Positions 55,605-64,000 of a DNA stretch of 64,000 nt are shown here, in pieces. Within the stretch, counting starts at the first letter, position 1. The number at the start of each line of letters is the position of its first letter. The DNA lies in NCBI GenBank assembly GCA_041228285.1, contig CP166133.1, positions 2,079,380 to 2,143,379 of the forward strand, read 5' to 3'. The stretch comes from Neisseriaceae bacterium CLB008. GTDB taxonomy: Bacteria > Pseudomonadota > Gammaproteobacteria > Burkholderiales > Neisseriaceae. A program made the translations under genes and the position numbers. The notes beneath the pieces are model-generated. The model worked only from the letters and a program-made list of their open reading frames with translations, made no database searches and was not told the DNA's origin.

Positions 55605-56495
55605 TTAGTATTTAATAAACTTAAGCGGATCAACCGGCTGGCCTTTTTGTCGTACTTCAAAGCGCAGCTTCGGTGAATCGGTGTCGCTATTGCCCATTTT
55701 GGCAATGACCTGGCCGCGTTTCACCATGGCACCCTCTTTCGCTAAGAGGCTTTGGTTGTGGGCGTAAGCCGTAAAGTAAACGGTGTTGTGCTGCACGATG
55801 ATCAAGTTACCGTAGGCACGTAAACCACTGCCGCTGTACACCACTTTACCGTCGGCGGCCGCCTTCACGTCTTGGCCCATGGTGCCCGCCACAATGATGC
55901 CCTTATTGGCCGCGGTAAAGCGCGTCACCACATTGCCCTCAGTGGGTCGAGACCACTGTACGCCATCAACCGTCCAAACCGCACCCGCGGCACCCGCCGT
56001 CGTGGTGGTCGGTGGGGTAGTCGTCGTAGGTGGCGTAGTTGTAGTGGTTGGAGGCGTGGTGGTTACTGGCGTCACAGACACCGAAGTCACACCTTGAGCC
56101 GTTGGTGATTTCACGTTTACAACCTGGCCCAAAGACAAGGTGTTGTCGGCCATATTATTCCAAGAACGAAGCGACTCTTGGGGCACATTGTATCGTTTAG
56201 ACAGGTTATACACCGTGTCGCCACGCACCACGGTGTGGGTACGGGCATTGATGTCGACGGGTGCGTATGAGGGCGTATAGGTGCCACCAGTCGCAGGAGG
56301 CGCCACCGGCGTTACCGTTGTGGTGCCCGCGCCGGTACCGTAAGGATCGGTCACGACGGGCTGTTGGGTTGTCGTACCACCACCGATGCTGCCCGTTTCA
56401 ACCGGTGCAGGCGGCTGTTGCAACCAGCTACACGCGGTAGTGGTCAACAAAACGGCGCTGAATAATACTGTTCTCTTTATCTGTTGTGGTCGCAT
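55605..56495 (-). CDS. nlpD: NlpD-like lipoprotein, LysM plus degenerate M23 (LytM) domain
   Basis: NlpD activates a cell-wall amidase at division. The 296-residue product has a lipobox (TTAC, Cys at residue 22), a Gly/Thr/Pro-rich linker, a LysM domain (HTVVRGDTVYNLSKRYNVPQESLRSWNN, residues about 87-114), a Pro-Thr repeat, then a LytM domain from about 190. The zinc-ligand positions look replaced: the final HFE-type motif reads KLRFEVR, so it is probably non-catalytic, as in E. coli NlpD. It follows pcm and surE, and no rpoS follows. Confidence 0.92.
   Translation of the reverse strand: MRPQQIKRTVLFSAVLLTTTACSWLQQPPAPVETGSIGGGTTTQQPVVTDPYGTGAGTTTVTPVAPPATGGTYTPSYAPVDINARTHTVVRGDTVYNLSKRYNVPQESLRSWNNMADNTLSLGQVVNVKSPTAQGVTSVSVTPVTTTPPTTTTTPPTTTTPPTTTTAGAAGAVWTVDGVQWSRPTEGNVVTRFTAANKGIIVAGTMGQDVKAAADGKVVYSGSGLRAYGNLIIVQHNTVYFTAYAHNQSLLAKEGAMVKRGQVIAKMGNSDTDSPKLRFEVRQKGQPVDPLKFIKY
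55985..56080 (-). repeat. Pro-Thr coding repeat inside nlpD
   Basis: A run of short repeated units encodes TTTPPTTTTTPP-type sequence between the LysM and LytM domains. The DNA is a tandem ACCACGCCTCC/ACTACGCCACC-like repeat, which may vary in copy number between strains. Confidence 0.7.
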
Positions 56496-56584
56496 CTCTT
56501 AAAACCTCTATGTCTAATAAGGGTTTGTTGCAAAAATCAATCGATTTTGGCCATGATGGTCATATAATAAACGTCATTGACCCA

Positions 56585-57265
56585 TCATGACAACTTACCT
56601 GCCACCAAAGGCACAAAATTGGCCTCTTCGATGCAGGTTTCACGATAGCCTCGGGCTTCTTTTTCAATCAGCCACAAATACTGTTTGCCCTCTTCTTCTA
56701 AGGGCAATACCATGCGCCCGCCTATGGCCAGCTGCATTAATAGTTCATGGGGAATGCTTTGCGGCGCGGCCGCCACCAAGATGGCGTCGAACGGTGCCTC
56801 CCCCGGCAAACCTAAGTACCCATCTGAACAGACCAAGCGCGCGCGATTAAGTTTGGCCTGACGCAAATTTTGTTTGGCCAATTCATTTAAAGCCCGAATT
56901 CGCTCTATTGAATACACATTCAAACCTAAGGCCAACAGCACCGCCGTTTGATAGCCGCAGCCGGTGCCAATTTCCAACACTTTAGACGGCAATGTTTCAC
57001 GCTGGCCCAGCAGCAGCTCCGTCATGCGGCCCACGGTATACGGCTGCGAGATGGTCTGACCCAAGCCCAAAGGCAAAGACGTGTCGTCATAGGCGCGCGA
57101 ACGCAGCGCCTCTTCCACGAACAGGTGACGCGGCACTTGATTCATAGCCGCCAACACCGCCTCATGCCGAACGCCTTGACGCATCAAGCGCTCTACCATC
57201 CGCTGGCGACGTAATTCATAGGCGGCAGGATGGCCGCTCATTGGCGTCATAGTTTGAGTGTACAT
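56585..57265 (-). CDS. pcm: Protein-L-isoaspartate O-methyltransferase
   Basis: Pcm repairs isoaspartyl residues using S-adenosylmethionine. The 226-residue product has [42 protein letters not shown] (residues about 45-86) and the SAM motif [15 protein letters not shown] near 96. [11 protein letters not shown] is near 158. It overlaps the surE end by 19 bases if the first ATG is used; later ATGs (57247, 57238) would reduce this. The surE-pcm-nlpD order is conserved. Confidence 0.95.
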   Translation of the reverse strand: MYTQTMTPMSGHPAAYELRRQRMVERLMRQGVRHEAVLAAMNQVPRHLFVEEALRSRAYDDTSLPLGLGQTISQPYTVGRMTELLLGQRETLPSKVLEIGTGCGYQTAVLLALGLNVYSIERIRALNELAKQNLRQAKLNRARLVCSDGYLGLPGEAPFDAILVAAAPQSIPHELLMQLAIGGRMVLPLEEEGKQYLWLIEKEARGYRETCIEEANFVPLVAGKLS

Positions 57266-57999
57266 AAGCTTTGTGATAAATAACCCAACTGATGATGGTC
57301 AGTTAAATCAATCGAAATTGGGGTCACGGTGACATACCCCTGCTCATTGGCCAGAAAATCTGTGCCCTCTTCTTTGTCTGCCGCCGCGCCCGGCGGGCCG
57401 ATCCAATACACGGTTTCACCCCTAGGGCTGGTGGCTGGCACGATGCTTTGCATGTGGTGACGACGGCCTAGGCGCGTGACTTTAATGCCTTTTAAGTCGG
57501 CCACATCCACCGGCGGAATATTGATGTTCCACAGCAGCGGCTGCTGCGGTAGGTGCTTGCTAAAAAAACCAGCAAATAACCGCACCACATGGGCCGCCGT
57601 GTCTAAATAGCGATCGGTGCGATCATTAAGCGAAAACGCCACCGCAGGAATGCCGATCAGATAGGCTTCCGTCGCTGCCGCAACGGTACCCGAATACAGG
57701 GTATCATCGCCCATATTGGCGCCATGATTCACGCCAGAAAACACCATATCAGGTTTAAAGTCATCCATGGCGTGTAGGGCAAGATGCACGCAATCAGTTG
57801 GGGTGCCGTTGACATAATAATAGCCATTATCGGCTTGACGAATGCTTAAAGGCCGATCCAAAGTGAGTGAATTACTCACTGCGCTACGGTCGCGATCAGG
57901 CGCCACCACGCGCACCGAAGCCACGGTCGCCGCGGCGTCGGCCAAGGTTTTGATGCCTTTCGACAAATAGCCATCGTCATTACTGATTAATACATTCAT
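57247..57999 (-). CDS. surE: 5'/3'-nucleotidase SurE
   Basis: SurE dephosphorylates nucleotides and polyphosphate in stationary phase. The 250-residue product begins [15 protein letters not shown] with the metal-binding Asp pair, followed by [17 protein letters not shown] near residue 35 and [24 protein letters not shown] near 87, all hallmark segments. AAAGG lies six bases before the ATG at 57999, which I prefer to the ATG at 58005. It leads the surE-pcm-nlpD operon. Confidence 0.95.
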   Translation of the reverse strand: MNVLISNDDGYLSKGIKTLADAAATVASVRVVAPDRDRSAVSNSLTLDRPLSIRQADNGYYYVNGTPTDCVHLALHAMDDFKPDMVFSGVNHGANMGDDTLYSGTVAAATEAYLIGIPAVAFSLNDRTDRYLDTAAHVVRLFAGFFSKHLPQQPLLWNINIPPVDVADLKGIKVTRLGRRHHMQSIVPATSPRGETVYWIGPPGAAADKEEGTDFLANEQGYVTVTPISIDLTDHHQLGYLSQSLCTLKL

Positions 58000-58198
58000 G
58001 CCCATCCTTTATTGTTAAGCCATTGTACGCAATAAAGCCCTGCATATCAAAGCCACAGCGCCTATTGCGGCAATTTATTTTCGCTCAAGCAACCAGCCCT
58101 AAGCGCCTTCGGGCTAAATATCAGGGCAAACCGTGCCAAGCGCCTGAATCCATGCGATAATCAGCCCAAATCCATTCACTCAGGCCAATCACAAGCTT

Positions 58199-58918
58199 AT
58201 GAGCACTCTAAAAAGAACCCCCAACGTCAACAAAGCCCGGTTTAAAAAATACGCCACCCTATCGCCAGTGGCCCTTGCCGTCACCAGCCTTTTAGGCCTA
58301 GCCGCCTGTACTGAATCGGCACCAGAAACCACAGAGAACGTGGCCATTTACGAAACCGCCCAACAGTGCGTTGACGCCAATCCGAGCGATGCCGCCGCCT
58401 GCGCCACCGCCTTTGAACAAGCCCAAAAAGAAGCCGCCGCCACCGCGCCTAAATACGACAGCATTGTGTCTTGCTGGGAAGAGTTTGGCAAAGATGGCTG
58501 CACCGAAGCCCCTGCGGCCGTGGCCAATGCCGACGGCCAAACCACTGAAGTCGCCCAACAAGCCAGCAGCGGCATGAGCTGGATGCCCTTAATGGCCGCC
58601 TATATGTTCGGCCGCATGAGTGGCGGCATGGGCGCCAATCAGTTCGCCAATAAGCCACTGTATACGCCTAAAGCCGGCGCGGGCAAAGGCCAATTCTTTG
58701 ACGCCAAAGGCAAATCCTTCGGCCCTGCCGTCTCCGGGCGCAGCATGTCGGTTAAATCATCCGACCTAGCGCCTGGCAAGGCCTCTGGCCAAACCCTCAA
58801 GCGCGGCGGCTTTGGCCAAATGGCGGCCAAGCAATCACCGGCCGCCAGCAATAAGAGCAGCAGCAATCAGCGCAGCGGCGGCAGCCGTAGCGGCAGCGGT
58901 CGCAGCTTCGGGGGCTAG
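58199..58918 (+). CDS. YgiB-like lipoprotein (DUF1190)
   Basis: The 239-residue product has a long basic N-terminus, a hydrophobic segment and lipobox GLAAC (Cys near residue 37), then paired Cys residues ([14 protein letters not shown], and [11 protein letters not shown]) and a Gly/Ser-rich tail ([14 protein letters not shown]). This is the DUF1190/YgiB pattern. The next gene, two bases on, is the YgiC-like enzyme, as in E. coli ygiBC. Function is not established; it is an envelope protein. Confidence 0.85.
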   Translation: MSTLKRTPNVNKARFKKYATLSPVALAVTSLLGLAACTESAPETTENVAIYETAQQCVDANPSDAAACATAFEQAQKEAAATAPKYDSIVSCWEEFGKDGCTEAPAAVANADGQTTEVAQQASSGMSWMPLMAAYMFGRMSGGMGANQFANKPLYTPKAGAGKGQFFDAKGKSFGPAVSGRSMSVKSSDLAPGKASGQTLKRGGFGQMAAKQSPAASNKSSSNQRSGGSRSGSGRSFGG

Positions 58919-58920
58919 GC

Positions 58921-60084
58921 ATGAATCGATTACCCATTGTCGAACGTCCAGAATGGCGTGCGCAAGCGGAAAGCTTTGGCTTTAGCTTTCACACCATGTA
59001 CGGTGAGCCCTATTGGTGTGAAGACGCTTACTATCAATTTACCCTACGCCAAATTGACGAATTAGAAGACGCCAGCAACGAACTGCACCAAATGGCGCTC
59101 GAAGCGGTGCAAAAAGTAGTCGACAGCGAAGCCTTATTGGCCCAGTTTGGCCTGCCCGAAGCCAGCTGGGATGTGATCAAAACCTCTTGGGCCAATAAAG
59201 AGCCGTCTTTATACGGCCGCTTTGACTTTGCCTACGACGGCATTCGCCCGCCCAAGCTGTTGGAGTACAATGCCGACACGCCGACGTCTTTGTTTGAAAC
59301 CGCTTTGTTTCAATGGCTGTGGCTGGAAGAACAGCAAGAGGCAGGCCTATTGCCGCGTGAAGCTGATCAATTCAACAGCATTCAAGAACAGCTGATTGCC
59401 CGCTTTAAAACCTTAAAACAGCAATACGGCATGAGCACGCTGTCGTTCGCCTCTTGCTTTGACTCAGTCGAAGACCGCGGCACGGTGCAATACCTGCAAG
59501 ACTGCGCCGAAGAGGCCGGCATGGCCGCACCGTTTTTATTTATTGAAGACATTGGCCTAAATGCCCAGGGCCAGTTCACCGATTATCAAGACCAAAATCT
59601 AGACGCACTGTTTAAACTGTACCCGTGGGAATTCATGCTGCGTGAAGATTTTGCCCCACACCTAAAAGACGCCCCCACCCGTTGGCTTGAGCCCGCTTGG
59701 AAAAGCATTTTATCCAACAAGGCCTTGCTGCCCTTATTGTGGCAGCTTTTCCCCTATCATCCTTATTTATTAGCGGCCTATTTTGAGGGCGACAAGCAGG
59801 CAGATAAGCTGTCGCGCTATGTACGTAAGCCACTGTTTTCACGAGAAGGCGCCAACATCGAAATCATCGACCGCGGCCAAACCCTCGCCAAGGCTGAAGG
59901 CCCCTACGGCGCCGAAGGCTATATTGTGCAAGAGTATTACCCCTTGCCCAAGTTCGGCGACAGCCACACCTTGGTCGGCAGCTGGATGGTCGGCGATGAA
60001 GCCTGCGGCCTGTGCATTCGAGAAGACCACAGCTTAATCACGCAAGACCTATCACGCTTCTACCCCCACGTGATTTTGGACTAA
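58921..60084 (+). CDS. YgiC/YjfC-like glutathionylspermidine-synthase-type ATP-grasp protein
   Basis: The 387-residue product matches the C-terminal synthetase domain of glutathionylspermidine synthases, without the amidase half. Signature segments are [37 protein letters not shown] (residues about 98-135), [26 protein letters not shown] near 262, [15 protein letters not shown] near 302 and [13 protein letters not shown] near 334. Family members ligate an amine to a peptide using ATP. The substrate here is unknown. It pairs with the YgiB-like gene. Confidence 0.9.
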   Translation: MNRLPIVERPEWRAQAESFGFSFHTMYGEPYWCEDAYYQFTLRQIDELEDASNELHQMALEAVQKVVDSEALLAQFGLPEASWDVIKTSWANKEPSLYGRFDFAYDGIRPPKLLEYNADTPTSLFETALFQWLWLEEQQEAGLLPREADQFNSIQEQLIARFKTLKQQYGMSTLSFASCFDSVEDRGTVQYLQDCAEEAGMAAPFLFIEDIGLNAQGQFTDYQDQNLDALFKLYPWEFMLREDFAPHLKDAPTRWLEPAWKSILSNKALLPLLWQLFPYHPYLLAAYFEGDKQADKLSRYVRKPLFSREGANIEIIDRGQTLAKAEGPYGAEGYIVQEYYPLPKFGDSHTLVGSWMVGDEACGLCIREDHSLITQDLSRFYPHVILD

Positions 60085-60096
60085 GTTGCGGCCAAT

Positions 60097-60137
60097 AAAA
60101 ACCCCACGCTCAATCATGGTTGAGCGTGGGGTTTTTT
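60097..60137. terminator. Bidirectional terminator
   Basis: An AAAACCCCACGCTCAA arm pairs with TTGAGCGTGGGGTTTT as a 16-base-pair stem with a six-base loop, between the converging YgiC-like and SEC-C genes. Confidence 0.94.
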
Positions 60138-60147
60138 ATGCCTAAGC

Positions 60148-60822
60148 TTAATCTTGGCTTTGCTTACAGCAAGCCTTAAATTTCTTGCCGCTGCCGCATG
60201 GACAAGGATCGTTACGACCCACCTTATCACCCTCACGGCGCACGGTTTTTACCGGGTTCATAAAGTGCTGCCAATAGCCATACACCATGCCTACAATTTC
60301 AGGCAGCTGCTGTTGGAACACCTTGATTTCACGCTCGGTAAACGTCAATAGCGCCGCTTGGCCAGGCTGCTCATCAAACATACCGGCCAACGCCATGATG
60401 GGGGTTAATAAGTCTTCAAACTCTTCCGCCTCAATGGCCTCAAACCAATCGGTTTGGGTGACGTCTAGCGCACATAAATAAGCATTGCTCCAGCTTAAAT
60501 AGTCTAGTCCATCCACGGCCTCGGCGTCTGGATACAAAATCAGACTCACCGGCTGGCGAGCGGCCAAGGTTGTTTTTAGATCGGCCACCATGGCGTCGAC
60601 CAAGGCCACGATTTGCGCCTCTTCTTCGGCGTCAAAACCGGCATCGTCGCCCGTGATCTCGGTGAGCCAGTCGGCCACCACCACAGGATCAGGACCCGAC
60701 ACCAAGGCGGTAAAAAAAGCCTGCACTTCGTCAACGCGCATGCAGTCGCCGGCAATGGCCTGTGGATTTAATAAAGTTTCGAGCGCTTTTTGCTCGGCGG
60801 CCCCAAAAGTCATGGTTGTCAT
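60148..60822 (-). CDS. UPF0149/YecA-family protein with C-terminal SEC-C zinc motif
   Basis: A 224-residue protein with a helical UPF0149 (YecA-like) domain and a C-terminal SEC-C motif [18 protein letters not shown], which binds zinc through Cys-x-Cys and Cys-Cys, as in the SecA tail. GAGG precedes the ATG at 60822; the frame extends 11 codons upstream without homology. Related SEC-C proteins interact with ribosomes or SecA-like partners, but the function here is open. Confidence 0.88.
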   Translation of the reverse strand: MTTMTFGAAEQKALETLLNPQAIAGDCMRVDEVQAFFTALVSGPDPVVVADWLTEITGDDAGFDAEEEAQIVALVDAMVADLKTTLAARQPVSLILYPDAEAVDGLDYLSWSNAYLCALDVTQTDWFEAIEAEEFEDLLTPIMALAGMFDEQPGQAALLTFTEREIKVFQQQLPEIVGMVYGYWQHFMNPVKTVRREGDKVGRNDPCPCGSGKKFKACCKQSQD

Positions 60823-60880
60823 GCTTGTCTTACCTCGTTGTGAAAAGATGACCACTGCTGCTCACGACCAGCAGTGGTGA

Positions 60881-61657
60881 TTAAAGAATTTGGCGCATGC
60901 GCTCAAACAGGCATACGGTGGCGGCCATCGCCACGTTTAGGGATTCAGTTTGGCCCAGCATGGGAATGATCACGGTTTGGTCGGCCGCCGCCATGGTGGC
61001 GGCGCTCACGCCCGCCCCCTCATTACCAAACACCAAGGCCACGTCTTGACGTAAATCTTCGCCATACACTGACACAGCGCGCGCATCCAAAGCCGTCGCT
61101 AATGAGCGGCCCTGGTAGGCCGCCAGCCACGGCAAGAGCGCTACCTCGGTGTGGATTCGCACCAAGAAATGAGCGCCCATGCCTGCGCGTAACACCTTAG
61201 GTGAATACACGTCCACGCACTCAGGGCTCAACAGCACATCGCAAATGCCCGAAGCGGCGGCGCTGCGTAAAATGGTGCCCATATTGCCCGGGTCTTGTAC
61301 GTTTTCCAACACCACGACCGAACCACACAATGGCGGCGTCAGCGCTTCGGGCCAAGCCACCACGCTGATGATTTCTGCCGCATGAGTCAAAGCCGTTACC
61401 TTGGCAAAAGCCTCAAGCGCCACCGTCACGGCGGTACCGCTGGGCAGCTGAGACAGACACGCTGAGATTTCGGGGTGGCCCACGCAGTCTTCACGTACAA
61501 ACACCTGCTGTGGACGCTGACCGGATGCCAATAGGGCACTGAGCAAATGAATGCCTTCTAAAACCATGACTCGATCGGCTTTTCTTGCCTTGGTCTGGCT
61601 CAGCCATTTACGCAGGTTTTTTAAAGTGTCGTTTTGCGCTGAGGCAATGTGTTTCAT
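60881..61657 (-). CDS. SpoU/TrmH-family RNA 2'-O-methyltransferase
   Basis: The 258-residue product has an N-terminal substrate-binding domain (LRKWLSQTKARKADRVMVLEGIHLLSALL) and a SPOUT domain with motif 1 LENVQDPGNMGTILRSAAASGICDVLLS near residue 117, motif 2 ALVFGNEGAGVS near 209 and motif 3 IPMLGQTESLNVAMAATVCLFE near 232. These three motifs and the trefoil knot are typical of 23S rRNA or tRNA ribose methyltransferases. The exact target is not clear from sequence. Confidence 0.92.
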   Translation of the reverse strand: MKHIASAQNDTLKNLRKWLSQTKARKADRVMVLEGIHLLSALLASGQRPQQVFVREDCVGHPEISACLSQLPSGTAVTVALEAFAKVTALTHAAEIISVVAWPEALTPPLCGSVVVLENVQDPGNMGTILRSAAASGICDVLLSPECVDVYSPKVLRAGMGAHFLVRIHTEVALLPWLAAYQGRSLATALDARAVSVYGEDLRQDVALVFGNEGAGVSAATMAAADQTVIIPMLGQTESLNVAMAATVCLFERMRQIL

Positions 61658-61707
61658 GCTGCCGCCTTGTGGTGAGTGATCCGCTTATTTTAACAGTTTA
61701 GCCGCCA

Positions 61708-62670
61708 TTAAGCTTGCGCCTGTAGCACCGCTAAAATGTCTTCCGCCTGCTTCAGGGTTTTGATCTGGCCAAAGAGCGCCGCCGCCTGGGGATGCACCAG
61801 CTTGAGCATGCCCAGCCATTGCTTAAACCTTGCCGCGGGATACTTGCTGTCGCTGCCGGTTTTGGCCACGCACAGATGCACAAACTCAATCAACCATGCA
61901 TTGATTTGTGCCCAGTCGGCCTCGGCCACTTCATCTATAGGCGTACCCGCCTCATAAGTTTTAATGCGACGGGCCAAATCAGGCCGCATCAAGGCACCAC
62001 GGCCCAGCATCACGCTGGCACAGCCCGTTTCTTGCTTGATTTGCACATAGTCGGCCAAGGTAAACACATCACCATTAGCCGTCACAGGGATACTGATGGC
62101 CTGCGCAATCTTGCGAATCCAAATCCAATGGGCCGGTGGCGTATAGCCTTCCACCTTGGTGCGCGCATGCACCACCAGCTCAGCTGCGCCGCCCGCCTCT
62201 ATCGCCTGGGCGCACTCGATGGCCAAGGCCTTATCCTCATAACCAAGGCGCATTTTCGCCGTCAGCGCGATGTGATCGGGCAGACCTTGACGCAGCGTGC
62301 GCACAATGTCGTAAATGGCTTCAGGCTCTTTGAGCAATACCGCGCCACCTTTATGCTTGTTCACCGTAGGGGCTGGGCAACCAAAGTTCAGATCAATCTG
62401 CTGGGCGCCATAATCCACCACGTTGAGCGCATTGGCCAGCATATTGGGGGCATCTGAGCCTAAAAGCTGCACCACGCAGGGCACGCCGCTAGGGGTGAGG
62501 CTATTGTGGGCCAGCTCCGGCGCATGCTTCAGCCAGGTCGGTTTACTGTGCACGGTGTGGGTAATGCGCACAAATTCGCTGACGCAAGCATCAAACCCAC
62601 CAATGTCGGTCAACAAAATGCGCATCACGTCATCGACTAAACCTTGCATAGGGGCTAAAATTAAACGCAT
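61708..62670 (-). CDS. dusC: tRNA-dihydrouridine synthase C
   Basis: DusC reduces U16 of tRNAs. The barrel shows LAPMQGLVDDVMR at the N-terminus, QLLGSDAPNMLANAL near residue 70, LNFGCPAPTVNKHKGGAVLL near 92 with the catalytic Cys, AKMRLGYEDK near 140, and GRGALMRPDLARRI near 230, with the DusC-type C-terminal helix bundle. The frame is open to 62766; the family begins at MRLILAP (62670), with ATG at 62682 as an alternative. Its 5' end lies close to the divergent nucleoside-hydrolase start. Confidence 0.92.
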   Translation of the reverse strand: MRLILAPMQGLVDDVMRILLTDIGGFDACVSEFVRITHTVHSKPTWLKHAPELAHNSLTPSGVPCVVQLLGSDAPNMLANALNVVDYGAQQIDLNFGCPAPTVNKHKGGAVLLKEPEAIYDIVRTLRQGLPDHIALTAKMRLGYEDKALAIECAQAIEAGGAAELVVHARTKVEGYTPPAHWIWIRKIAQAISIPVTANGDVFTLADYVQIKQETGCASVMLGRGALMRPDLARRIKTYEAGTPIDEVAEADWAQINAWLIEFVHLCVAKTGSDSKYPAARFKQWLGMLKLVHPQAAALFGQIKTLKQAEDILAVLQAQA

Positions 62671-62721
62671 TGACAAGCTCATGAGGAAGAAAGAAAGCGA
62701 TTTTACCGCTTTTTCACCATT

Positions 62722-63675
62722 ATGACCCAAAAACCCATCATTATTATCGACACTGACCCTGGTCAAGACGATGCCGCCGCCATTTTAATGGCCTTTGGCT
62801 TTGCCAATCAAAACCTCGCCGACATCGCCGCCATCACCACGGTGGCGGGTAACGTGGGCCTTGAACTAACCAGTAAAAACGCGCGCATTATTTGCGACTG
62901 GGCCAATCAGCCACACACGCCGGTTTACGCCGGAGCGGCCAAGCCTTTAATTGAAAAGCTGGTCACCGCAGAAGACGTTCACGGCAAAAATGGCCTGGAC
63001 GGCGTGCCGCTACACGAGCCCCAAACCCCGCTCAAAAGCCTGCATGCCGTGCCATTTTTAATCGAAACCCTACTCGCGGCGGCACCCAACAGCATTACCC
63101 TCTGCCCCATCGGCCCGCTCACCAATATTGCCCAAGCCTTAAGCTTGGCACCGGAGTGCGCAGAAGGCATTAAAGAGATCGTTCTGATGGGCGGCACCTA
63201 TTTTGAAGCCGGCAACATCACGCCTGCCGCCGAATTTAACTTTTTCGTCGATCCTCACGCAGCCCAAATCGTGCTACAAAGCGGCGTGCCGATCACGATC
63301 TTACCGCTGGACGTGACCCACAAAGCCTGCGTCACGCAACCGCGCATGAACGCACTCAAAGCCTTGGGCAATGCCAATGGCCCGCGCCTGGCGGCTATTT
63401 TGCAAAGCTATGAGCGCTACGACATTCAACAGTTTGGCTTAGACGGCGGCCCTCTGCATGACCCCTGCGCCCTCGCTTATGCGGTGTTCCCTGAGCTCTT
63501 CAGCGGTAAGAAGGTTGCCGTCAACGTGGAAACCCACGGCACCTTCACCATGGGTGCCAGCGTGGTTGACTGGTGGCAAAAAGGTCCGCAGCCGGCCAAC
63601 GCTAACTGGATCACCGACGTGGATGCAGACGGCCTCTTTGCCAAGCTGACCGCCGCCATTGCCACCCTACCTTAA
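62722..63675 (+). CDS. Inosine/uridine-preferring nucleoside hydrolase
   Basis: The enzyme hydrolyses the N-glycosidic bond of ribonucleosides. The 317-residue product has the calcium-binding motif IIDTDPGQDDAAAILMAF at the N-terminus, TTVAGNVGLELTSKNA near residue 38, VHGKNGLDG near 88, MGGTYFEAGNITPAAEFNFFVDPHAA near 156 and the Asp ligand in GGPLHDPCALAYAV near 240. All typical ligands are present. Whether purine or pyrimidine nucleosides are preferred cannot be told. Confidence 0.94.
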   Translation: MTQKPIIIIDTDPGQDDAAAILMAFGFANQNLADIAAITTVAGNVGLELTSKNARIICDWANQPHTPVYAGAAKPLIEKLVTAEDVHGKNGLDGVPLHEPQTPLKSLHAVPFLIETLLAAAPNSITLCPIGPLTNIAQALSLAPECAEGIKEIVLMGGTYFEAGNITPAAEFNFFVDPHAAQIVLQSGVPITILPLDVTHKACVTQPRMNALKALGNANGPRLAAILQSYERYDIQQFGLDGGPLHDPCALAYAVFPELFSGKKVAVNVETHGTFTMGASVVDWWQKGPQPANANWITDVDADGLFAKLTAAIATLP

Positions 63676-63697
63676 TCCATAACTTAAAGATAACCCC

Positions 63698-63916
63698 ATG
63701 ATCAAACGCGGTATTTACCAGCATTATAAAGGCGCCCACTACGAAGTTTTGGGCATCGCCCGCCACAGTGAAACAGAAGCTGAATTAGTGGTTTACCGAA
63801 CCCTCTATGGCCAGTATGATTTGTGGGTGCGCCCTCTAGACATGTTCGCCGAAACCGTCAATATAGACGGCCAAGAACGGCCACGCTTTGCCCTGATCAA
63901 AGCCCACAACGATTAA
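63698..63916 (+). CDS. DUF1653-family small protein
   Basis: The 72-residue product is a DUF1653 protein: RGIYQHYKGAHYEVLGIARHSET, then ELVVYRTLYGQYDLWVRPLDMFAETV, and a short tail. The beta-rich fold is common in bacteria but its role is unknown. It begins 22 bases after the nucleoside-hydrolase stop and precedes msrA by 23 bases, so it may be part of the same transcript. Confidence 0.9.
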   Translation: MIKRGIYQHYKGAHYEVLGIARHSETEAELVVYRTLYGQYDLWVRPLDMFAETVNIDGQERPRFALIKAHND

Positions 63917-63939
63917 ACACATTCACTCAAGGGAATCAT

Positions 63940-64000
63940 ATGGAACAAGCTACATTTGCCGCCGGCTGCTTTTGGTGTATCGAAGCTATATTTAGCCAGC
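63940..64000 (+). CDS. msrA: Peptide methionine sulfoxide reductase MsrA (5' end only)
   Basis: The last 61 bases encode MEQATFAAGCFWCIEAIFSQ and run off the right edge. GCFWC-E is the catalytic N-terminal motif of MsrA, with the nucleophile Cys in GCFW. AAGGG lies before the ATG. MsrA reduces methionine-S-sulfoxide in proteins. The rest lies outside the window. Confidence 0.9.
   Translation, partial: MEQATFAAGCFWCIEAIFSQ

Overview
The window is chromosomal DNA from a Gram-negative proteobacterium, most likely a betaproteobacterium of the Neisseriales. The basis is gene order rather than a database match. The blocks rlmN-pilF-rodZ-ispG-hisS-yfgM-bamB-der-hfq-hflX, cmk-rpsA-ihfB, lapA-lapB-pyrF-hldA-hldD and surE-pcm-nlpD are all present, nlpD is not followed by rpoS, and the heptose kinase is a separate single-domain gene. 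Coding density is high and GC content is moderate, with AT-rich spacers. I see no prophage, no insertion sequence and no CRISPR array.

Layout. Positions 1-2.7 kb (minus strand): the 5' part of a DAHP-synthase-like gene that appears to lack its active-site residues, then thiM-thiD behind a TPP riboswitch. 2.8-4.7 kb: a Spy/CpxP-like protein, a histone-deacetylase-family hydrolase and a Mth938-like protein. 4.8-6.9 kb (plus): homoserine dehydrogenase, coupled to two small cysteine-patterned envelope proteins. 6.9-16.8 kb (minus): hflX, hfq, der, bamB, yfgM, hisS, ispG, rodZ, a shortened pilF and rlmN. 16.8-21.6 kb (minus): ndk, zapE, ihfB, rpsA, cmk. 21.8-27.7 kb (plus): aroA, two tandem paralogous MHS-type transporters and an aldehyde dehydrogenase. 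27.7-32 kb (minus): the lapA-lapB-pyrF-hldA-hldD cluster. 32.3-36.9 kb (plus): a HerA/DUF853-type ATPase, pta and a family 9 glycosyltransferase. 37-38.9 kb (minus): small house-cleaning proteins, a glutathione-transferase fragment and a dispersed-repeat-like palindrome. 39-41.7 kb (plus): dapF, DUF484, a membrane protein and a LysE-type exporter.

The more accessory part is 41.7-55.3 kb. It holds a glutarate/glutaryl-CoA module (ETF-ubiquinone oxidoreductase, class III CoA-transferase, glutaryl-CoA dehydrogenase) with a divergent IclR regulator and a palindromic operator candidate; slyD; a tRNA-Ala(GGC) gene; an AAHS-type transporter with a ketopantoate-reductase-like gene and an orphan TPP enzyme; and an apparent operon of RpiR-type regulator, VanX/DdpX-type D-Ala-D-Ala dipeptidase and DUF819 permease. 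That operon is my best candidate for an undescribed system, possibly D-Ala-D-Ala or wall-peptide salvage. From 55.6 kb on: nlpD-pcm-surE, a YgiB/YgiC-like pair, a SEC-C protein, an RNA methyltransferase, dusC, a nucleoside hydrolase, a DUF1653 protein and the start of msrA.

All assignments come from reading the sequence and its translation; no database or folding search was run. Start codons were moved where a Shine-Dalgarno sequence or family alignment favoured another site.
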